Shown here piece after piece: positions 1-11,673 of a stretch of 64,000 nucleotides of DNA (its first letter is position 1; each line of letters starts with the position of its first letter). The stretch lies in contig NC_050473.1 of NCBI RefSeq assembly GCF_013373865.1, forward strand, positions 1,178,001 through 1,242,000. Direction: 5' to 3'. The notes under the pieces are model-generated. The model was not told the DNA's origin. It did not search any database and saw nothing but the letters and a program-made list of their open reading frames with translations. The position numbers and the translations under genes are program-made. The DNA is from Monomorium pharaonis. Lineage: Eukaryota > Arthropoda > Insecta > Hymenoptera > Formicidae.

Positions 1-1987
1 CGCATTCAAGCGTCACCACCTCGAACATCACGACGCATATGAACACCACGTCTTCGCCAGTGATTCTCACCTCGAATGCCATTAATCCGGCGGCCAATAC
101 TACTGCGTTGCCGGCTAATCCACGACACGAAGTGAAACTGAATGCAATGCCGTATGTATCATTATTGGCTTAGTTTAATCCTTTAGCTACGGGTGAGTTG
201 AACACCGGGAGCTATATCGCTGTACATACAGCTCGGCCGCGTAACGCGATCATAACAGGGGATCATAAAAAGAGAAGGAAAAAGGGAGACTTTTAAATAT
301 TTTGTTTTTGTTACAATTTTTACACAACGACGAAAACAAATATCGAAATTTAGAAAAGTCACTAGTATGTGTATTGTTCTAAATAATGTAAATCGTTTTG
401 AGGAAAGCTATAGTAATGAAGTTAATATAACAGTTTGTGAAAATAATTATTTAAAACGCAATACACATTGATATGCGACAGATAAAAAATTTGATGCTGT
501 CAAAGTGCAGTTAAACTATTTTAAAAAATTATAAACTTTTATTTAAAATTTAAATGTGCAGATGGTTTCATGGGAAAATATCGAGGGAAACGGCAGAAAG
601 GTTGTTACGACCACGAGAGGACGGTTTGTTTCTAGTTCGAGAGTCGACAAATTTCCCTGGGGATTACACGCTCTGTGTGTGCTACCAAGGGCGTGTACAA
701 CACTATAGGGTGAAATATAAAAACAACCAATTAACGATCGACGACGAGGAATTTTTCGAAAATCTGGCTCTCTTGGTTGAGCATTACGAACAGGATGCGG
801 ATGGTTTATGCACGCAACTGATGAAATCTTTGCCAAAACAGGGCAAGCAAGATTTCTGCGTAGACCCAAAGGCATTCGTAGAGGCTGGATGGGTAATTCA
901 GACTCACGAATTAGAGTTAAGAGAGTGTATTGGAAAAGGAGAATTTGGGGATGTGTTGCTAGGCGTTTACAGAGGGGAAAGAGTCGCGGTGAAAATGCTG
1001 AAGGATAACAGCGAAGCGGCACAAAGGTTTCTGGCTGAGGCAAGCTTAATGACCTCCTTGATTCATGACAATCTGGTTAAGTTACTCGGTCTCGTTTTTA
1101 ATAATCAACACATGTACCTGGTTACGGAGTATATGAGCAAAGGATCCCTGGTGGATTATTTGCGGTCGAGAGGAAGATTACACGTTTCGAAAAAGGATCA
1201 AATTAATTTTGCATAGTATGTATTTAGAAGCAAATTAAATATAAAATTAGTACCTACATTGTATGGATTGTACAATATTTGATATATTGTAGCGATACGT
1301 GTGCCGGTATGGCGTATCTGGAATCCAGACATGTTGTACATCGAGACTTAGCGGCGAGAAATGTTCTTGTAGCGGAGGATAATTCTGCCAAAGTATCTGA
1401 TTTTGGTTTGGCGCGGGATGAAAACTTTTCTCTTGACGGTGGAAAACTGCCGATCAAGTGGACTGCACCAGAGGCTCTAAAACAAAACGTAAGTATATTA
1501 TAACTTGGAAGTTACGAGTGAAAACATACTTTTTATACTTATGTATCATGTTACTGTTTCCAGAAGTTTTCAAATAAGTCTGATATGTGGAGTTTCGGAA
1601 TTCTTCTCTGGGAAATCTATTCCTTTGGTCGTGTGCCGTATCCGCGAATTGTAAGTGATATTGTACATTAAACTTTTATACGAGAGACATATACGATATA
1701 TTTTCTTCATGTTATTTTTAATTACAGCCTTTAGCCGATGTCGTAAAGTGTGTAGAAAAAGGATACAAGATGGAACCACCGGATGGATGTCCTGCAGAAG
1801 TTTATGATATTATGAGACAGGTAGATTAAATTTTTATCTCTTATATGTTATATTATATCACGTTTTACTCAAGTATGCTATACTTCAACAGGCATGGGAT
1901 TTACAACCAGAAAAGAGACCGAGTTTTCATGATATAAAAGTAACACTCGGCCAGTTAAGAGCTGAGTACACCAAAGGCGTGAATTAA
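1..1987 (+). CDS. Csk: C-terminal Src kinase (Csk), 3' six exons, 5' partial
   Basis: Csk is a cytoplasmic tyrosine kinase that phosphorylates the inhibitory C-terminal tyrosine of Src-family kinases. Exons are <1-151, 562-1215, 1293-1488, 1564-1650, 1728-1820 and 1892-1987 (TAA). All five introns (410, 77, 75, 77 and 71 bp) are GT-AG and every phase fits; the first junction rebuilds the MPWFHG motif that opens the Csk SH2 domain. In order one sees a low-complexity Ser/Thr/Asn-rich linker, the SH2 domain with its FLVRES arginine, then the kinase with GKGEFG loop, VAVK lysine, HRDLAARN loop, DFG and APE. The activation segment between DFG and APE has no tyrosine, as expected for Csk and unlike Src. 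The SH3 domain and start lie upstream of the window. The product ends shortly after the kinase C-lobe, as Csk does. The family assignment rests on residue-level resemblance to Csk I know; the paralogue Matk/Ctk is not expected in insects. Confidence 0.95.
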
Positions 1988-3823
1988 GAAAGAATGAATT
2001 TAATACAACTTATATATACTTAGCGAGAACTGAAAAAGCGGGGACTGGAACGCCCGAATAATTTCTCGTTTTCAGGACGAAAATAGTGATTTTTAATGTT
2101 TCTGTTAGAAGGGAAGTGTCAGGACTTCGAGTGTACATTGTATACAAAACATAGTATTTGCTTTACTTATATTTATTGTTACTTTAGTTCTTGAAATGTG
2201 TGGGAAGAATTTTAATTTTTATATAATAATATTTTGCACACACAAGCATTACCTATGGTCAATTGTGCCTTTGTCCAAGTTGATGTTCTTGACCAGGAAA
2301 TTCAACTTGTACATAATGAAATCCGAATAGTATTCGGGAAGAAATCGACAGATATAAAAGATCCGTAATCTGCCTACTACTTAATTTTCGATAGTCACAT
2401 TAGGAAGTTTATTATGATAAAAACAGCTTCGTGACTATCAATTGTTCCAAGTGGTTCAAGGTTATTTTAAATTACAGCACAAAAAAGTGACGTATTATAT
2501 ACACTATGTTAAATTTAGATGAATTATAACTTATACTTTAACTATGTTATATGCTATTCACAATCTCGTCCATTTAGTTTTAATCGGTTAGTATTTCGTT
2601 TTTTGTTAAAATTGTGTAAAAAAATTTCATTTGCAATTTATATTGTTATGAGAAAGTTTTGCCTAAGCAATTATAGTTTTATATTGCAAGTAATTAAACT
2701 TAAATGTTTAGTTGCTTAAGTTCTTTGATCAAAGATTTGTCGTAAGAAGTATTAATTTTTAACTAAATTATATTACATTACAATATATACACCATTATTT
2801 AAGTTTTCTTATGAAATATTTGACTGCATTAGTGGTGTAAATGTATCTCTCTGTAAATATTTTTGTATATAATTTATCCATCGAAAAAGGATAATATTTC
2901 AAGAATAATTAATATTGGTTAAGAGAAGATTGATATTGATTAATAAAAAAAATCTTTACATTCGAGACTAACACGTATTACGAACAAATGTCTATACAAT
3001 TATACATAATTGTATCACGCTAATAAATAATTCGTGATCTTATGGCAGCATCATTCTATACCATTCTTTTGTATTGTTTACTTTTCATAAAATATATATT
3101 CTGCCAATAATAATAACGGACTAATTATAACTATTTGACGGCCGTATTTCGCTAAATGGTAGCCGTGAGCTACAGAGGAAATCAAATATTTATGCTTTAA
3201 AATTTCAGGCATGTGACAAGATCTATAAAATTGCATATTACGTTCTTGTACGCAACGTAATTTAAAAAATTAAATTTTTTATTAAAAATGAAGATATTTA
3301 ATATATATCTTTATAACAATTGTGAAATGCCGTGTATTAAATTGACACTCTATGTTATGCAATAATTTATTAAACTTAAAAAGTGACATGGGGTCACTCA
3401 GTTCCTTGATACGAAATCTTTTATAGAAGCAGAGATAGTCTTGACTGATGAAATATTTCACAATAATAGGTTCGATCTTTCTCTTCCACAAGTGTCTCTT
3501 CAGTCTGCGGTTAGACATAGTTCTCTATAAGAAATTTAGAAGTATTTATCTTAAGATCCGTTTGTAACTTTGATATTACGGTATGTACTTGAGGTACACG
3601 TATTAATAATATGTATTAATATGGCTCTAACTGATATTTTGAATTGCTTTTTTATTGCGAAGTTTAATATTTGTACGTATTTATAATCTTCAAATACGCA
3701 TGAGTTCTTCCAACTATAAATTTCATATTACTCATGTAAATCGCCAATGTCATCTCCACTTTGACATTTCAAATCCAAGATAAAACATCTTGTTATTCGT
3801 TGAAGAACATTATATTTATATAA

Positions 3824-3878
<55 letters not shown>

Positions 3879-4454
3879 AAACAATGTCGCGTATGACATT
3901 GTTATTATACTTGTGTATTTTGATATGTACACGGGATTTCGTTGTTGCGATATTAGTTTTCTTATAACAACCAATGTGTCCGTTTATTTTATACTGATAA
4001 TCGATCGATTAGAATGTAAGAAATCTATAATATATATTAATAAATTAGAGAGATTGCAAAATTATGCGAGAGAATTAAACTGTACTTGATATGCATGTGT
4101 TCACGTTGTAACGGTATGGTGTGCTGATGTGAGTGTATGGTACGTGTGACAAATACTTTTTCCATTCTTGCAACTCTTTTATAGAGTCTGGAATGAATGA
4201 TTTTGGAAAAGTATTGAAATATATTTATCGTCGTACTGTTGCTATGCCACGATTCTAAAGATTCTCATTAGACAACTATAGCGACAAGAGAATAGATCAC
4301 TGACGAAAGAATAAAAGTTATTAATAAAGGAAAGACGTTACACTATAGTTGCGTATTTTAATCAGCCTTTAACGAGACATAAAGAACCATAACATACCTT
4401 TATAATTCTTAATTATTTGTTAGTATTACGTATTATCCTAATTTCTATCAGGTA
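1988..4454. other. Csk 3' UTR and AT-rich gap between convergent genes
   Basis: This AT-rich stretch separates Csk from the converging minus-strand gene. Candidate AATAAA signals for Csk occur at 2942-2947 and 3022-3027. A 9-bp perfect inverted repeat (2390-2398 and 2431-2439, 32-base loop) lies in the likely 3' UTR. A 78-codon minus-strand ORF at 3282-3518 has an ATG but no recognisable motif, and I do not call it a gene. Confidence 0.6.
3822..3875. repeat. (TA)n microsatellite
   Basis: About 50 bases of nearly pure TA dinucleotides, slightly interrupted at the left edge, in the gap between the convergent genes. Its length is likely to vary between individuals. Confidence 0.95.
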
Positions 4455-7369
4455 TTAGGTATCAATAAATATGCGTTGATTTTCGTGCATATTCGCATTT
4501 ATTTTAGTTTGCAATCCGAGATAATCGTGAACATTTATCACGAGTTCATTACTGGCTGTAGTATTATCAACGACTGTATATTCTCGTATGGTAGATCTGT
4601 TATTAATTTTAGTATCATCGTACGAATATCCATTAAAAAATTGTTTTTCAGGCTCATTTTCATATTTCCTTGTTTTTAATATTTTGCTGCTCGTTATAAT
4701 TCTTGATAATGCCCAGAATTTATTGCTACTCTTCGATTCGCGTATTTCGTTTTCTTTGATCGTTTCTATGTTCTTTTTATATTTCGCTTGACGAGATTGA
4801 AGTACTTTTTTTTCAGTATGTTTCAAAAGAGAAAAGGGATGCGGATAATCCTGCGAATTTAGAGAATTTTTCAATCGACTACGTATCAAGAGACTCTTCT
4901 GCACTTTGTAAGGTCGACCCAGATCGCGCGTAAGTATTAGGTCACAACTGTGATTTGATGTATCGACCAATAAATATCTTGTATCATTTTTTTGGTCTTC
5001 AATTATTGAATGTTTTATTTTATGTATTTCATTAGATTCTTCTTTCGTAGAAATCCGTAATAAATTTTCGTCGAGAAAATCACGTCTGTTACTTCTGGAA
5101 GTTTTATAATTCGTACTAAAAGGAGCATTGGCGAAGGGATCACAGTCTTGCGAGATCGATTCGGGATGATCGCTTATCGGAATGTCTCTTCTAACGATAT
5201 CAACGTTTTTATGAAATATCGCGCAACGAATCGCACATAACAGTCTTTCATTCAGCGATATTATTTTATTAATGAATGCCGTTACGCGGTTGCTAATTAT
5301 AGAAGGTAGTTTCCAAATTAAGCTTTCTTCGTATTCCGTATTGGAATGATAAGGCACGTTATTCTTGGAAAGAATCTCTAAGGTGCTCCCTTCTACGTCA
5401 TTGCAGTGAGATAAACGTTTTGTAGTCGTAATTCTTGCTTTCGTTATCGGATTTGGATAAGTTCCCACGTCATTTCCGTTTTTCTCATTAGCTGAGTAAA
5501 AAAAATTTGATTTAAATTCTATTTTATACTTGATATTCTGAGCAGGAGTGTGCAGAATATAATTTCTGGAATTATATTCTGACGCAGGCTAATAAAAAGC
5601 CATTGCAAATTATAAAACGAAAAAACGAAATTACTTTTTCTCCTTTCTAAATATAGGTATGCCAATATAAAAAAAAAAAGAACTAATGACTCACCTGTTA
5701 CACATTTATGTAGATTTTTGAATGGAGGAAATATATTTGTTCCTAATAATGCAGCGGTTGTATTTTTATCTTCTTTGAACATAGTTTGACATTGATGATC
5801 GAAGCAGAGCTTCGGCAGATTCAATTTCTTTGAGAATATATTCTCCGAGTGATTTTTTCCGGTAATATTGTGCGCGACGGGACTTCTTGCAAGACTTTTT
5901 ATTGAATTGCGATTACTTAATTTTTCGATATCCGGATCGATGGTTATATTCATTTCTCTTTCGCTTGTTGCCATTTCCCCCTCAATTCTTTGCTTTCTTT
6001 CGTATTCATGGTTCTTATCGTATACGATATTCGTCATTAATGAAACAATATGAAATCTTATTTTCTTCTTGCTTTTGTTTATTGGTACTTGACTCGCGCT
6101 TCTCTCTATCATCGTGGTTGATGATACAATTTCACCGTTTTTATCTTCCGTTTCATCCACGCGTCTCTCTGTCTCCGGTAATGTTTCCTTTGAAATACCG
6201 TCTGATGACTTTCGTTCCGTTTTCTGCCCATCCGAAATTAGATCTTCATTTGCGACTCCCGCGGTAGCTGTAGCTCTCACCTCTCCTCGATCAGTTTTCG
6301 ACGGTGAGACATCTCGCAATCTTTTAATCTCGATGCCCTCAATTGCCTCATCTCCCCTCGTAACTGTAATTTCATCTTCTACTTGCTTTTTAAATTGTTG
6401 CAAATTTGAACCTGCAAATTCCTGCCGATTCTGCACTGCCCGATCGCAGCTTCGAATCACCCCGATGACATCTCGCGCTTCGCAAACATCCTCCTCCGCA
6501 TCGACCCTCTCGCTGATCGCAATCACATCACTCTCAGAATCCGTTAAAGTCTTGACCGATTCGTCGTCGTCGACATTGACGCGCGCCTCGGCCATCCAGC
6601 GTTTTGCGCTACACGGAATGACCGCGTCACATCCCTCCGTGTCGATCCTCACGCAAACGTCCGGCGTCGCCAGGGATGACGCCCGCACGCGTTCCAAATC
6701 CTCGACATCACTGATCGCCGCCGCGTCTATTTCGATGATCCTAGGTCGGAGTTTTTTTTTAGCCTCGCCGATACTCTCCTCCGACGTGGTCCTGTCGCAG
6801 CACGCGCAGTTCTCCGTGCTTGAACGCTGTCGTACGGGAGTCGCGGGGCGTTCCTCCTTCGCGCGGTCAGCACCGGCACCATCGTCCGGTGGATTTTTGG
6901 GGGGGTTACTACGCGTGCCGGGTGCGGCGGGAGTGGCGACGGGTCGCGTAACGGTCTCCGGTTTGCCTGTGCATGGCTTCAGCAGCAGTCTCCTGGGGCT
7001 TCGCGGTCTTACGTAGGTGAACGGGTCTGGCGAGCGCGTGTCCGGCGGCAACGTGCCGTACAACCTCCGGGGATCCTCGATCCTCGGCGAGTAGCACGGC
7101 CTGGTGAACTGTTGGACGATGCGCGACGTCAACGTCGGCGCCGGCAGCATCGCGCACCGTCTGCGATCAAACTCTGCCTCCACTTGACGGATCTTATTCT
7201 GAACGTTGCTCAGCCGAGTCTCCGCGATCGCACGCTGCGACCGATACGGCGCAAAGTTTACGTTCACTCGCTCGTCGCACTCCTTCTGGCGTAGCGCCGA
7301 TAGGAAATCTCGCAGTTCAGCGTCAGATTTAAGGGCGAGGATCGTGGGATCTATGAGATCGGTCTCCAC
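4455..7369 (-). CDS. Unrecognised protein, two long exons (possible C-terminal half of a larger gene)
   Basis: I do not recognise this protein. Exons are 7369-5695 and 5491-4455 (TAA). The 203-bp intron has a GTGAGT donor and a T-rich CTCAG acceptor, and its phase fits, giving an alanine across the junction. The N-terminal part has an acidic helix-rich start, a charged coiled-coil-like stretch (about residues 50-75), a proline/arginine-rich segment and a Cys pair (CACC). The middle is acidic and disordered-looking, and the C-terminal exon is Asn/Ser/Lys-rich. No signal peptide or membrane segment is clear. There is no in-frame ATG near the front: the frame is closed by a TGA about 30 bases upstream, so an upstream exon must supply the start. 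An AAG acceptor after a T-rich tract gives the 7369 boundary. The phases allow joining to the exons at 8387-10215. Confidence 0.7.
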
Positions 7370-8386
7370 CTTCGGGTACACCGCAAATAAAAAGCGTCAT
7401 ATTTAAATTTGCAATGCAAGACCGAATTTGATGTATTAATAAATGTAGAGGAGAAGGTGGTAATAATATAGCTCCCCATTTACATTTTATACTATAATTT
7501 TGTTAATAATTAATATTTTAAATTAAAACTTAACGGTTATATCCATTAAAACGTTGTTTATTAAATTTTAGATTCAAGGTTCTCAAATATTTATAAAAAT
7601 GTAACGGCACTGCAAAACGAGTCGAAGAGTAAAAGGGATGGTGATATGGGCACTACAAAAATAAATGTAAAAAATAAATTTTGTTCAAAAAAAGTCACAA
7701 TACTTTGTTACAAAATTATGTATTTATATGAAATAAATTATATTAGGTTAGAAAAAACTGTTGTAAGTGTGAAGAGAGATAAAGGTGGATAGACTTACTT
7801 AATTAATAAAGATAGGATTTTTCAGGTTTATACATAATCTCCTCTTTCTGTCGCAATAATAATTTATACATGTCACGAATTATTGTTTAACAATTAATAG
7901 AATGATAATCGATATATCAAAGAATTTTTTATATAGAGACGATCGACAGTGACCATATTACCAACACGCTTAGGTGGCTATATTAATAAAATCTTATATA
8001 TGTCATTGTTTAACTTTGTATAACTCGAAATATGTACAGCCGGATAAAAAATTAAATAAAAAAGAAATACTCAAGTTTACAGGCAATTCGGTGATAATGC
8101 GTTTAAATTTAAAAAGAATGAGAAAGTATGTGTAATTAGATGTTAAAATATATCTTAAAAAAGTTTCGAAATTCTCAAAAGTAAAAATGCCTTATAACAA
8201 ACATTGGGTACTGTGTATTGTCACATTAGCACAACTTCATATTGGCAGGCTTACCAAACAAATGATTCCATAAGTAATTACTACGATTCGTCAGCTAATA
8301 ACGGAGATAATACGAGTGGCCATAATACCACCTTCTCCTCTATTAAAATGAAAATTCATTTCTCTCCAATAATTTGACGTCAATAC
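7370..8386 (-). other. AT-rich gap, probable intron of the minus-strand gene
   Basis: No coding signal is visible. If the two minus-strand exon groups form one gene, this is a 1017-bp intron from a GAG|GTATTG donor to a CCGAAG acceptor. Most of it is the candidate element at 7446-8342. Confidence 0.4.
7446..8342. mobile_element. Candidate non-autonomous element with 17-bp inverted ends
   Basis: The 17 bases at 7446-7462 (TAGAGGAGAAGGTGGTA) recur exactly as the reverse complement at 8326-8342. The outermost TA at each side could be a TA target duplication, as in Tc1/mariner-type elements. The roughly 900 bp between the ends is AT-rich and has no ORF that looks like a transposase. A single 17-bp pair is thin evidence, and I cannot test copy number elsewhere in the genome. 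Confidence 0.35.
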
Positions 8387-9071
8387 CTCCACACCAACGC
8401 CTTGAATCTCCATTATCTTCTGATTGACAAGTCCCTCGACCTGTACCTTCAGCAAATTCATCTTCAGCTGTACCAGCGTGAGGATCGGGATGATATTCGG
8501 TGGCGGATTGGCCGTCATGTGTAGATTAATCAGCGCGTTCACTTGCTGCGCGTTCCTCGATTCCGTTAACAGCTGATCCTTTGTCAGTGCGCTTATCGCT
8601 TTCTGCGCCCTCGCCATCGTGTCCTCCATGGTGGTGGTCACATTCGAACCCGGCACTTTACGTAACACCAGTCGTGTGGCGGCGCACGGTATGACGCCCT
8701 GCATTGACAGAAATTGAGATGCCAGAGCTTGCAGATGTAGCGAGGACGGGCAGTTCCTCTTCGAGCAGATAGTGTCGTCGACGGTGGGCGCGCAACGATG
8801 CTCGTCCAGATCGGCCGTGGCGTCGAAACGACAGCCGGCGCGTAGGATACTTTTGATTTCCGCAGAGTCAACGTCCCCTTTCCGGCAGCATCCGCAATTC
8901 GCCGTGGCCTCACGGGTGCGAATAAACGGATCGCAGAACGGCACGGGCATTGGATAGGGATAGAACGGCGGCGGTGGTGGCGGATAGCAGGTGGTGGGAT
9001 ACATTAATCCGCTCGGTGGATATGTCGCTGGAGGCGAAGATGTTATTTGAGGTGCCAAAGGAGGCACGGCC

Positions 9072-9103
<32 letters not shown>

Positions 9104-10215
9104 TTGTTGTTGCTGGAGTGCTGGTAATGGCGGACAGTTGCCGGGTAGGATAAAGATAGGCGCGGTGTTACTAACGCACGCACGAATCTGGTCCAAAATA
9201 TTCTGCGGCAGCTGGCCGCAGCCGGGATGAATCGGCGGTAAACCTTGAAAGGTTGGATGGCATGGATTCGTTGTTGGTTGCGATGCACCCGGTGCGCATT
9301 GGTGGGTCACTATGTAAGTGTCCGGGTGACAAACGTGAGTGAAGGGTCCTGGATGGACAGGAAAAATCATAATGAATAAGAAACAATTAATCACATTTAT
9401 ATCGGCCATTTCGGGCACTCGAGCCATTTGTGCTTGCTTTTTGTTACAAGATTTATTATTTAGTATTTTATTAAAAATTAGCCCGACTGTCCATATTTCA
9501 TATATTGATTTTAATTAAAATGCTATTTTAATGCTTTTTTAATTAATGCTATTTTAAATAAATAAACAAAGGGAACCAATAATTACTTATTTAATTAGTT
9601 ATCATTTCAAAAATATTATTGCTACACATGTAATTACAGAAGGATATGTACCGTGATAACGACAGATACGTTTAATTGTTTTTAATTGTGATTAATTTTT
9701 ATCTAAAAAACAAATAATAATTTATTATTGTGTTTGAAAATATTAATAATGTAACTGCGAAAGAATATGAGTCATCGGCTGTTAAAAATTTTGACAGGTT
9801 CATTTAGTTTTCAATTAATTTTACTGCAAACAAACAAACAAACAAATAAATATATAAACTTCTCAGCTTTATTTTTAGTAAATACGCCAATTTAACGGGT
9901 AAAAAGTGGGACCAACTCAGAATGAATTTTATTTAAAGCACTTTAGGGTGAAATAATTTTTAAACAATTTACATGTATAAATTGCTTTGTTATTTACAAC
10001 ATTATAAATTATTATGTAATTTAATGCGATTGACATGATTGGCTTGTACCTTGAGAAGTTCCGGTACACGGACCGCATGCTGCAGTTTGCATCTGCTGAG
10101 TGCTGGTTTGCCGTTGTTGACATGTTGGAAAATTATACTGACTCGTCTGCACGGGTACGTTCTGACAGGGCGTGACCTGTGACATCGAGGCCGCGTTACA
10201 GGGCAAATTAATCAT
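8291..10215 (-). CDS. Unrecognised Pro/Gln/Cys-rich protein, two exons (possible N-terminal half of a larger gene)
   Basis: Not recognised. Exon 1 runs from ATG 10215 to 10050 with an AAG|GTACAA donor. Exon 2 starts at 9348 after a pyrimidine-rich acceptor ending CCATCCAG. Phase 1 fits and forms a glycine at the junction. Exon 1 is rich in Gln, Thr and Cys. Exon 2 has many CxxP and CHP elements, a run of 15 glutamines, a proline/tyrosine segment, a CGCC motif, and then a helical region resembling a small folded domain. The frame stays open to a TAA whose codon ends at 8291, but the last 30 or so residues look like read-through: the final ones fall in the inverted terminus of the candidate element. 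A GAG|GTATTG donor at 8387/8386 would instead join the exons at 7369-4455. ATG 9427 opens the same frame but sits inside what reads as the intron's pyrimidine tract, so I prefer 10215. Confidence 0.6.
9071..9115 (-). repeat. CAG/CAA trinucleotide run coding for 15 glutamines
   Basis: Fifteen consecutive glutamine codons on the minus strand, mostly CAG with four CAA interruptions, inside exon 2 of the Pro/Gln/Cys-rich gene. Pure CAG stretches are likely to be length-polymorphic. Confidence 0.95.
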
Positions 10216-11673
10216 CGGTACCAGAGGCTAGATCATTGATTTGCTTTAACGAATTTAGATCCCCAGCTGCAGCTGTCGTGCCGTGTTTGTTCTCCTTCGT
10301 GATCAATAATGCATTATTCTATTCGCGGAGTGAGTTCATCCGAAATTTGGGAAAATTACACTTGAAAATTTAGATTTTGAATTGCAAATGATGGAAACGT
10401 CAAGCACGAGATGTTCGGTGCTTGTCGTTGCTCCCGTTAAGATTTGAAGTTTGTAGCGAACGAAATAAAGCACGCTATCGATAGTTCTTCACGTTTATCA
10501 ATTACTCAACAGAATTTGTTAAAAGAGAATTTCTTAATTTGTTTTTTTCTCTCAGTTTCTCTCGTACGTTTGCTATTATGAAAACTTTGCAATTTGTGCT
10601 TTGTCTTCAAACTTTCAAATTCATTATGGGAGAGAAAATTTTTCTCTCAGCATTTAAAGTCCAAGACTCACGCGTCACTCGGTTAAAATAAATCCAATTA
10701 ATTATATAGATCCGATTAGAGTGAGTACTTTCTTTAACGATGATAATCTCTGTATAATGCAATTTAAAGTTACTTCCACTTTTCTTCAGATCGATACCTT
10801 TTCTCCGATTAAATGCCGATGAAAATGTACTTAAAGAGACGACGACGTTTTCTAAACGGTTCGTCACGTCTCAGGACGGCGTAAACTTATTTGCGACGTC
10901 ATTAAAAACCGATAAGAGCCGAGTCTGAATCGAGTAAATCGAAAAGAGGAAACGCAACTAAATATTTCATATCATCGTTTAAGCGGATAAGGAACTAAAT
11001 AACATCTGACATAGACTGATAAATATTTTACTTGTTGTGTAAATAATATAGAAAGTAAAACTATTGGATTTTCCTCTGGAATGGCTCTAGAAAACGTTAA
11101 ATATAGCGTCTTAAAGTTGCGTCTTAAAGAGCGACCCGTTATACCAGTATCAGATAAATGAAGAATGCGTGGTGGGGAGGATCTGTCTTTGGAATGCGTA
11201 ATACAACTTGTGTACACTTAGTTGAAGTCGAGTGGTCGCAGCGGGAGATACTTGGAGTGAGTTTAGAAGCCGCCGGTGTAAAATCTTTGATTACATTACT
11301 TTCGAATAAAATCCTGTATAATTACCAAGAAGCTACTCGCCATATGCCAGCTATTTAATTATCAGTAGAAACGCTTATTTACGTCAACGTCTACGTTGCA
11401 TTTTGACTCGCTCTCGAGACTAACGACACGGTTAAAATGTTTTTTAATTATTTCGTCGCCCGCTGACTCGTTGCACTTCGTGACGATAAACATTATTAAC
11501 GCGCGCGGCACTCGTCGCGACAACGTTATTAGAACGAGCGAGCGAGCCCGCGTAGAAAAAAAAAAATCCTCATAATTCTCGACTTTCCGGCTTTAAGCGC
11601 GCGCGCTCTCGCAGTGCCGGTGTCCTTAATTGCTGCCGTGTTTTATTACAGTGATATTATTTTCCCTTTCGCT
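10216..11673. other. Intergenic region between divergent genes
   Basis: No convincing ORF. The right side, about 11460-11610, is CpG-rich with an A-run and looks like the promoter and 5' UTR of the kinase-like gene. A pyrimidine-rich acceptor (TTTTATTACAG) ends at 11651, suggesting a 5' UTR intron whose second exon starts 22 bases before the ATG. The left side would hold the promoter of the minus-strand gene; I see no clear TATA box. Confidence 0.5.

Noticed and set aside
1570..1779. A 69-codon minus-strand ORF over Csk
   Set aside because: It spans Csk exons and introns in antisense and has no independent support.
6114..7016. A 300-codon open frame on the plus strand
   Set aside because: It is antisense to the long minus-strand exon (7369-5695), which has consistent splice sites and protein-like composition; the GC-rich exon simply lacks antisense stops.
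9357..9427. ATG 9427 as the start of the Pro/Gln/Cys-rich protein
   Set aside because: The stretch reads as a pyrimidine-rich intron end, and the exon at 10215-10050 joins at 9348 in phase with a continuing Cys/Gln-rich composition. It remains possible.
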